From Bisporella sp. PMI_857 (Eukaryota > Ascomycota > Leotiomycetes > Helotiales > Helotiaceae), in NCBI GenBank assembly GCA_021307315.1, contig JAJSPD010000062.1, positions 124,001 to 188,000 on the forward strand: a DNA stretch of 64,000 nt, written 5' to 3'. A model generated the notes under the pieces. The model ran no database searches. It had not been told where the DNA came from and saw nothing but the letters and a program-made list of their open reading frames with translations. Every line of letters begins with the position of its first letter. The first letter of the stretch is position 1. Of this stretch, positions 56,249 through 64,000 are shown piece after piece. The position numbers and the translations under genes are program-made.

Positions 56249-57851
56249 CCCTCTTTTTGAGATTATTTCTTCAATACTTTATTGTTACTTAACTACAACA
56301 CAACTAGCTAGAAACGTTAGCCAGAAATGTTAGTTATACTAACTAAATTAATTAAATCGGCCAGAAAAATCAGTTAAAAACGTATTGTTTTAAAATAATT
56401 TATTTTTTTGAAATAAGTATTTTTTGAAACTAATAACTGATTTCTAATTGCGATTTGAAATTTGATCAAATATCATATTCCATTACTTTATTTTGCGTTG
56501 TTGCACGTTGGTTGTTATGTCATGCCATATTAGTGATAAATGACCAAATACGAGAATGAAATTGTCTGACCGGTACATGTACGAGGCAACCAGGGGTTTC
56601 CCCCAGTTGCAACATCTTGATTACATTTCGATAGTAACGGCTCCATAGCATTTGCGTCATTTGGATATAAAACGTCTCGATTATCTTGTGATTGTGGCGG
56701 TTTCTGGGAGTCTGCATTGCAACACTTCTTACGATCTCCATCTTCTAACGCATCATCAGACTCTCGTTTTCGTAGCTGTCGTGGAGGATGCAGGGTCATC
56801 GAATCTCGGGTTGGCATGCCTATGAACTCTTTACTACTGGATGTTAATGTTGCTTCTACATTCAACAGTGAACGTACACAAAGGGCTTTCAAAGTTGAAG
56901 TAGTGAGTGAGGGTGAGAGTGATATATGCCAGAGTCGAGATACCTCTCTTCGTCCAAGTTTTGACTGAGAGAGGCAATTGGAACAAACGCTTGGCCTTTA
57001 AATCAACATTGAAAACGGTGCAGCTGAGCTCATTGCGTCCACGGATTTTAGCTCTTTTGGGGTATGTTTTGGAGTCCGTGAAAGCAAGGTCACGGTATGG
57101 ACTGGCGGCACGAACAGGCCAGTAATGGGTACACATGTTGAATATACGTTCAGAAGTTAAGTGAATTTGAAGAACAAAGATTACAATGTTAGCATTGAAC
57201 GGCTCGAAAATGGACTACAACGTATATATCTAGAAATAAAAGAAAAGCACCCGTGCAACCAATTCCAGAGCAACAGTCACAGTGGCCGACGAAGCTTCTT
57301 TCTTGGTCGACGCGGTATTCACGGCTAGCTTTGTTGTGAGTGCTCCCGTGCCCTCTCAATTGACCAGATCCGGGGGGCTGTAACCCGAAGGGTGCATCAA
57401 GCAGAAGAAAGTATAGACTCTGGTGAAATCACACCACTCTTCGATGTGTCAAGTTCGTGGTGAGAGAGACAGATTCATGGAGGTTAACGCAAGGTCAAGT
57501 CGAATTTGAAACCATGTTGTGATTGAGCTGGGCAAGCACCTGACTGGTGCTAGAGTTCTATTCCCCCCTATACGCACTACACATCTGCAACGCGATACAG
57601 AAATAAACCCTAGTCCCACACCCAATAGCAGCATAGCGAATTAACAAATCTGTTCTAAACGTCCTACCAAAACATTTTGGATAAGCGAAGCAGCTTGGAT
57701 TTCATATACATGCATTAGCAGCCTCCCCCTGACCACTGCCAGGTTCCACCAATTGAGTTGAGGAATTCTGCGCAGAAAGTTGGTCTTCCGATCTAGCTAC
57801 TCTACCATCCAACCTTGAGCGATGTTGGCGTTTATTCGTCATAGAACACGT
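56249..57851. other. Intergenic with an unidentified minus-strand coding-like patch
   Basis: The first 280 bases are very AT-rich. Minus-strand frames at 57136-56834 and 56892-56530 contain plausible protein text (CTVFNVDLKAKRLFQLPL; PPRQLRKRESDDALEDGDRK). They could be joined by an intron starting GTATCTCGAC near 56943, but I recognise no family. The rest shows nothing. Confidence 0.3.
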
Positions 57852-59838
57852 TCAATTGCGACTGAGATTGCCTGGTCCCTCTGCTGACAGGAAGTCAAAA
57901 TCAGCGCCCCTTTCTGCTTGCATTACAGTGCGCATAAACAAGCCTTTGTATCCCCTCATCTTCTGCCGCATCGACCAAGCATTCTCCGCCTGGCCCTCTG
58001 CGGATTTGCTGGCATTGGTGTTCCTCTCCTTCAGTCGTTACTGGATCTTCTTGTCCGATAACTCGACGCGTAAGATGCGCTTCTCGACGCTGCATGTAAT
58101 AACGTCGCCGCCTTGAACAATGCCCAGGATAGACCTGGGGTCAGCAGCTTCGGGGGAGATATGCAAAACAATAGAACCACCGGCCGTTCCACTCATCCTT
58201 CCATCTGATAGTCGAAGCATGTCAAGGACGCCTTTTGATGATAGTTTGCGAGGGATAGGAATCATTCCCGCCTCGGGCATACCCGGATTACCCGCTGGAC
58301 CTATGTTCCGAAGGATCAAAACGCTATCTTCTGTGACCTCAAGGTCAGGATCGTCTAGTCGTTGAGCCATGTCGGCTGGACTAGAAAAAACGACAGCGAC
58401 ACCAGAATGATTCAGTAAACTTCGCCGCTTAGATGCACTAGCTTTGATGACGGCACCACCTGGTGCTAAATTCCCTCTCAGAATGACGAGCGAAGACGCT
58501 GGATAGAGCGGGTTATTGAAAGGCTGAATACAACACAACTCTCTGGGAATCAGCATAAGCGGCGTCCTGTCCAGCTCTTCGCCAAGGGTCTTGCCCGCCA
58601 TAGTCATCGCATCGAGATAGAGGAGGGGTCTAAGCTCTTCTAAAAGCGCCCGCATGCCACCCGAGTTGTGAAAGTCTGTCATGTAGTTATCGCCGCTAGG
58701 TTTAAGGTCGACCAGGAGAGGAGTTTTCCTACCAATGTTATCAACGGTATCCAAGGTGATACCGCGAGAGACTTCGGGATCTTCGTGCCGGCCGACGATA
58801 GCCATGAGATGCACGACAGCATTTGTCGATCCGCCGATAGCCTGTAGAACAGTCAAGGCATTAAGGAAGGACTGCTTGGTGAGCAATATCTGAGGTCTTA
58901 AGTTTTATTTGAGTGCGGTAACAGCATTGGAGCCAGTCTTCTCTGCAATACGAAGTCTTGTAGCGGACACCGCGGGGGCAGAGGCACCTCCAAAAGGCAT
59001 CAGCCCCAGTGCAACCAGGATACAGGCCATAGTACTCGCAGTGCCCATCACACCACAGGTACCGGCCTGAGCGATCTTAGTTGGCATACTTTCTAAATTC
59101 TAGGAGCAAGAGATGACGAACAGTGGGAGCCAACTCTTCATTGATAGCCACAATGTCTTCGATATCCATCTTGCCCGCCCGATAGCTGGCCCAATTGCTC
59201 CAGCAGTCCGTACATGCACCGATCCGGACGCCCTTATGGCTCCCAGGCATCATGGGTCCAGTGACAAGATGCAAGATGGACTTATTGGCGGACAAGCCAC
59301 CCATAAGCTGGGCGGGTGTCGTTTTGTCACACCCTAGAAGCAGAGGATGTCAGTAACTCGTCTGACCGTCTATTTATGCAAGCTCACCTCCAATAAGGAC
59401 GACTGCGTCGCAAGGCTGCGCGCGAATCATCTCTTCCGTATCCACACTCATCAGATTTCGCAAATACATACTCGTAGGTGACGAGAATGATTCGTGAATG
59501 CTAATAGTAGGAAAATCAATAGCCAACCCGCCATTTAGCTGTACCCCACGCTTGACCGCCTCGATAAGCTGAGGGACGTTTGCGTGGCATGGATTGAAAC
59601 TTGAGTATGTATTGACAATGCCGATAATGGGCCGCGAAAGTGCATCTTCACTATACCCTAACGCCTTGATGAAGACCTTTCTTAGGAACAAAGAGAAATG
59701 CGCGTCACCATATGATGTCAGGCTCTGGCGCATACCAATGGCACCGCTCGGGATTGGGTTCGAAAGATCATAGTCTGGGTTGATAGGGTTCTCCGGTGGC
59801 CCTTAGTAAGGAACTTGGGGCTCTATGATGTTATCCAT
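57852..59838 (-). pseudogene. IlvD/EDD dehydratase (dihydroxy-acid dehydratase-like) with three in-frame stops
   Basis: Exons 59838-59388, 59333-59122 and 59066-57852 would encode 625 residues of an IlvD/EDD-type Fe-S dehydratase. The three cluster cysteines are visible (NPCHANVP, GGCDKTTPAQL, GTCGVMGTAS), as are LSDGRMSGTAGG near the C-terminus and a normal end (MRTVMQAERGADFDFL). The frame is otherwise clean. However, TAA codons interrupt it at 59805-59803 (after PQVPY), 58907-58905 (between NAVTALK and NLRPQI) and 58040-58038 (before RLKERNTNASKS). All three could come from CAA by C-to-T change. The intron at 59121-59067 has an odd donor (GTTCGT). The family includes branched-chain amino-acid and sugar-acid dehydratases; which one this was is unclear. 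It is divergent to the Zn2Cys6 gene. Confidence 0.85.
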
Positions 59839-60624
59839 GGTCATGGTGTCTACTGTGTGGCAGTTGTGTCTTTTGATGTGGTTCAAATTTGGATTCCCCA
59901 GCGAACAAGACAATATGGCTTGACTCCTCAAAGGATCATTTCAAAGGGATATCTTAAATTAAGTCACTGCCTCCCGGACGGCTTTTGACCAGGAGCTACC
60001 GAACTCCCTTCCAAGGCGGAGACCTTCCGAAAATCTTAGATATATGCCTGTTTGGCAGGCCAAAAACGAATGCCATGTCTAATTATTCAGCTTGCCATAC
60101 AATAGGCCAATAAGAAGACCTGCGATAATACTTACTAGAACCCTCATCTTGGTGACAGCACCCAAGTCGCCGTCGTCATCGCCGTCTAGCTTTCCAACAT
60201 TTTGCTGCATAGGTGGACGTTTGGTAGTCTCTCCCAACATCATAGAAGTTGGCAGCTGGCCGATACCGGTTTAGCGTCCGCTCGGAAATGCTCGGAGGCC
60301 CCACTGTCAGATATTTCGGGGGCGGAGAAGTTGCTCGGAGAAGAGGTATGAAACTGACCCCCAACTCTTAATCTTAGTAAATTTCTCTCTGTCGTTCTAC
60401 TGGAAGCTTCCCGTTAAACTCTACGTGCTAAGCGTCAAGCTTTTCAGTGGCGTTATTGGGACTGACTCAGGCGAGGTGGTCGCCACTGCACCCCTATCTG
60501 CTGCAAAATGCGGGGTAAACCGAACCCTTTCCAAGGGTGCGACATACGGTTCATGGACGACACACATTGATCAAAGTCCATCTCTTCCCAACATCATCTT
60601 ACTCTGTTTCCCTCTTGATCCACG
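59839..60624. other. Divergent promoter region, dehydratase and Zn2Cys6 genes
   Basis: 786 bp between two divergent start codons. Two CGGAG/CTCCG-type words near 60280-60330 (CGCTCGGAAATGCTCGGAGG, TTGCTCGGAGAAG) could be binding sites for a zinc-cluster protein; this is only a suggestion. No gene is seen. Confidence 0.4.
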
Positions 60625-63328
60625 ATGACCGATAACCGATCCGAGACAACCACCTTGGGGCCCGAACGGAGGAAAGTGACGAGGTAAGAAATGCTAATCA
60701 AAGCCGCAGGTCAGAGAACTGAAGGTGAGCGTTCCGATCAACTGACTGCTTACTGTCAGGGCTTGTGATGAATGCAAAAGGCGGAAGGTCAAGTGTGACG
60801 GCCGAAGTCTCTGCGCCCGATGCGCAACCTCTAATGTTGGTGAGTAACCTCGCCCTGTCTTAGGCCCTGGCATGACGATGGCCAAACGAATTTCTAACTC
60901 CGAGCCAACGTAGCCTGTACCTATGCTGCAGCATACAATCGTATGCAAGGCCGACATGCTGTGAGTGGTATCTGGTGGAGTCTTTTACACCGGGTATCGT
61001 CTGCAGAGTTTTACGCTCACACTCGCTAGCCGTATGGCTCTCGCCAACCACGGAACTCCTCATCCCACGATGTTGATGCACGGAATGACGACTCTAGTGG
61101 CTTACTTTCCCCCAGTTCGGGAGCAGCAGAAGTTTCACAGCTTGCGCCAACCCGTGCATCATCAGATCCACCCGAAACAGATGAGAACAGCTCAGGTAGC
61201 ACGTCCAAACAAGATGATTAATTCGAAAATATACTAATTTTGGTCACAGTTCCAACGGGCGATGCTAGTGTTCATGCATTCCTGCAAAAGGTCTCGGGCC
61301 ACTTGGCAGGAGTTGGCCGCGGCCTCCCCAGAAGGCTGTTCAAGAGACACGAGGAACGGGCACCGCAACGTGACTCTCAATACGGCCAGACTCTCATACT
61401 TCCGGACAAAGGCACAGCCAAGAGCTACGTTGATGCTTATTTTGAGCATGGAAATGCTACTTGCAGGTTTCTGCCTCCGCGAGAAACGTATCTGAGACTC
61501 GACCAACTCTATTCAGATACCGATGCACAAACACAAGACCAAATCGAGAGGGCTATTATCCTACTAGTCATCGGCACAGGGTGCGGCAATAGTCCCGTAC
61601 GTATTCACTTTTAAGAATCTGACGGTATCTACAGTTGCGTCTGGACAGCTTCTTGGAAAAATGAAGCCGTCTCACCCTGGAGAGTCAAAGCATGCCCTTT
61701 CCTTCAAGCCGCCGAGCCTTCGTTGGAGAAGGCCAGCCATTCTTTCCCGCCGACGTTGGAGGTGATTCAAGCCCAAGTACTCAAGGTCAGTATCGTAGGA
61801 TCCCGATGTTCACAGCGTATTAGTGACCAGGAGGCCAGTGTCAATGTGAGCTTGTATTGGGTCGCTTCAATAGCGCATGGATGTCACTCGGCTCAGCTAT
61901 TAGGCTCAGTCAGATGATAGACATTCAGAGAGAGCAAGCTCCCTTACGAAACATTGTAGAGGCACACCATGCACGGCTACTCTTCTGGGCCATATTTATG
62001 ATAGACCGGTATGTGCCCCTTTTGCCGAAAGAGTTTTCGTTTTTCTGCCTCCCAAAGCTAAGAATCCAGATATCTAGCTGTCATTCTGGGCAGACCACTT
62101 GCCATCAATGAGCATGACATCACTGTGTCACTCCCATCGCAGCTTCCCGAAAGTGACGCTACACAAATGGATACTCGTGAGAGCAAACTATTATTGGGGT
62201 CGGTTGCACATTACAGGTAGTTTTCCTTGATTGCACAGTATTCGTTTAAAAGCGCTAAAGAGATGCAGGCTTGTGAAAATAATCGGTCACGCCGTTTCAC
62301 AGCTCTACTCAAGGACGCAACGGGATCATATCTCAACGGAAAGGACTGTAAACGATTTGGAAGAGGAAATCCAACAGTGGCTCATTATCACCCCTCAATT
62401 CTTCCATCCAGGAGATTCTTCACCAGCTCGGAGCGATCCAATATTCTACGATTTGCCTTGGATCTTGAAGCGACAGCAACGCACAGTCCAGTCGGCATTC
62501 TTCTTTGCCAACATGCTGATATACCGGGGTTATTTACTTCAGGAATTTATTAATCAAAATCCCAGGTCGCCGGATCGGGTTCAAAAGTGCGTCAAAAATG
62601 CCATGGCTATGCTGAGTTTGGCGGGTGAGTTCGGTGTCGAGGAATCTGGTTACAACGGAACTTTCTGGGTAAACTTTAAGATCTAAAAATGAGATTTCTG
62701 TCGCCCTAACGTCTGTAGATCACCTCTCATTTCATTTTCTGTGCTATATCTATTCTACTGGTCTACTTAACTATTTGCCACGACCAGTATGACCGCGAAA
62801 CCATCGAGCGGGTAGTAGAGGCGGCGATGAAGTTCCATAGGAAGTTGGACAGTAGCACAAATATCAACGCGCAAAGGCTCCTCGATGTAAGCGTTTACCC
62901 TTAGAAGTTTGGTCTTATAAAAGCGCAGCTCATTTCTAACTAGGAATCTCGTTCTCGCGCGCAAATTGTTCGAAATACTCAGACACCTTCAGTGATACAA
63001 AGGCATTCTTTCGAGTCCCAACGACAGCCTGGAGAAACGGACTCATCACCAGCGTCGAACCCAGAGCCCGCCGTTCAGGATTCGATTTTATGGCGGTCAC
63101 TTTGGTCACAGCAACACCAAGCCGAGGATGTTTTGGACGGGAGTAGAGACACCCAAAGAGAACCGGTATAACCCCTGAATTACACAGTCGATTCATGCAC
63201 TTACACCCATTAAGCAAGCCTTAACACTCCCGTTTGCCACGGCGGATCACTTTAACATGATCATGGATATCGGATTTGATAACACGATTTTCCCTGACGC
63301 GTTTGCTCAAGGAGGATTCGCGGTTTGA
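60625..63328 (+). CDS. Zn2Cys6 transcription factor with fungal-specific TF domain
   Basis: Twelve exons (60625-60683, 60760-60839, 60914-60960, 61030-61195, 61250-61580, 61635-61785, 61839-62008, 62070-62216, 62269-62668, 62719-62886, 62944-63165, 63215-63328) join in frame to 684 residues. The binuclear zinc cluster is split over exons 2-3: RACDECKRRKVKCDGRSLC, then ARC and, after intron 2, ACTYAA. The fungal TF homology domain runs from about residue 230 (KSYVDAYFEHGNATCRFLP, then FNSAWMSLGSAIRLSQMIDI and LLFWAIFMIDR) to about 560 (FHRKLDSSTNINAQRLLD). Introns are 49-76 bp. The last two exons are the least certain. It would be nuclear and may control the neighbouring dehydratase and SDR genes. 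The frame is intact although the dehydratase is broken. Confidence 0.87.
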
Positions 63329-63401
63329 GAGGCAAGAGTTTTTAAAAATTATTTAAATTAAGGCAGAGCCCAGATCAGACTCACTTCATTTGTTCTATTC
63401 C

Positions 63402-64000
63402 CTAGCCAGTTGACGTGGTTATGCCGCCGTCAACAACGAGCTTCTGCCCTGTGATGTACCGACTTTGTTGTGAGGCCAAAAAGGCTGCTGCCATGGCAAC
63501 ATCAAATCCGTTGCCCATTCTCCCATTAGGAACAGCTTGATTACGCTTGGCAACAAGACCAGCCAAGTCACCTCCAGCGTACTTCTCGGCTAATACTTCG
63601 ACTAAAGGTGTGTTCATGAGCCCGGGAATGACAACATTCAGCCTAACATGCCGCTTGGCATAGATTACTGCGGTTGCCTTCGTAAACTGGATAACACCAG
63701 ACTTGGCTGCCGAGTAGGCGACTTGAGGTTTCCCGATGTAACGCAGACCAGCAATAGAAGCGATGTTAACAACGGATCCGGAGCATTGCTCTTCCATGAG
63801 AGGGAGAACATAGTGGCAGGTCAAGTAGACAGACTTGAGGTTGAGTTCTATCTGCGCATCCCAAGTCTCTTCATCCATCTCAGCTGGACCACCAGGCTCG
63901 GATCGTCCCACATTGCTGTCAAGTCAAAGGATGTCAGCTATAATGATCATTTTCCCCTTTAAATACTAGACCATACTTTACTAGAATGTCGATACGTCCG
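63402..64000 (-). CDS. Short-chain dehydrogenase, 5' end outside the window
   Basis: Exon 63915-63402 and a partial upstream exon 64000-63977 are joined by a 61-bp intron (donor GTATGG, acceptor GACAG). The junction restores GRIDILVNNVGRSEPGG. The catalytic Ser (VVNIASIAGLR), the YSAAKSG Tyr/Lys pair and a C-terminal VDGGITTSTG identify a classical SDR of the 3-ketoacyl reductase/sugar dehydrogenase type. The glycine-rich cofactor motif would lie beyond 64000. It faces the Zn2Cys6 gene tail to tail, 73 bp apart, and may be part of the same small cluster. Confidence 0.87.

Noticed and set aside
57852..59838. Stop-codon reassignment (TAA as sense) to explain the dehydratase
   Set aside because: Other intact genes in the window end at TAA (the GFA gene, for example), so an altered code is not plausible.
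1..64000. CRISPR arrays, tRNA or rRNA genes, bacterial operons
   Set aside because: None seen: no regularly spaced direct repeats, no tRNA-like box A/B pairs noticed, and the genes have spliceosomal introns.

Overview
The window is chromosomal DNA of a filamentous ascomycete (Pezizomycotina), most likely a helotialean leotiomycete. Genes are split by short GT-AG introns of 49-113 bp with CTRAY-type branch points and lie on both strands, unlinked in operons. The families are typical of that group: NACHT-ankyrin and NB-ARC-TPR NLRs, 2EXR, F-box and DUF3425 proteins, and a Zn2Cys6 regulator. Copia and gypsy-type LTRs are present, and one element interior looks RIP-mutated. The order-level placement rests on family resemblance only. 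All gene models come from hand splicing of the sequence; no search was run. No tRNA, rRNA or CRISPR was seen.

Layout. 1-6 kb: a short-chain dehydrogenase, a two-domain GFA/CENP-V zinc protein and a decayed TPR array. 6-10 kb: coding debris, including a small DUF6623-like relic, and a solo copia LTR. 10.2-10.9 kb: a secreted beta/gamma-crystallin-like protein with a signal peptide and a Kex2-type propeptide. 12.5 kb: a solo gypsy-type LTR. 14.2-16.9 kb: an NACHT-ankyrin NLR with almost identical ankyrin units, followed by debris of a TPR protein, an HMG-box protein and a fungal transcription factor. 19.2-24.8 kb: a copia element with two matching LTRs and a ruined interior, inserted beside a 2EXR gene. 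27-34 kb: a multi-pass membrane protein, a palindromic TIR element and a five-exon F-box gene. 34.5-39.3 kb: repeats, a P450 relic, a second SDR, a chimeric HTH(CENP-B/Tc5)-DUF3425 protein and a MITE. 40.3-42.4 kb: frameshifted FHIT-like and tyrosyl-tRNA synthetase paralogs. 42.7-43.5 kb: stacked LTR debris. 44.9-46.4 kb: a membrane-anchored PLL-type propeller lectin. 47.7-55.4 kb: an NB-ARC-TPR NLR, a full-length serine hydroxymethyltransferase-like protein that has lost its PLP lysine, and an SGNH esterase. 57.9-64 kb: an IlvD/EDD dehydratase with three in-frame TAA codons, a 12-exon Zn2Cys6 regulator and a truncated SDR.

How the parts may relate. The two NLRs and the NLR debris (TPR arrays, a copied NLR 5' end at 55.7 kb) suggest an area of NLR birth and death mixed with retroelements. 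The regulator, dehydratase and SDR at the right end resemble a small catabolic or secondary cluster whose dehydratase is now broken. The main candidates for something undescribed are the catalytically dead SHMT-like protein beside an NLR, the transposase-HTH/DUF3425 fusion, and the copia element whose LTRs match while its interior is hypermutated.
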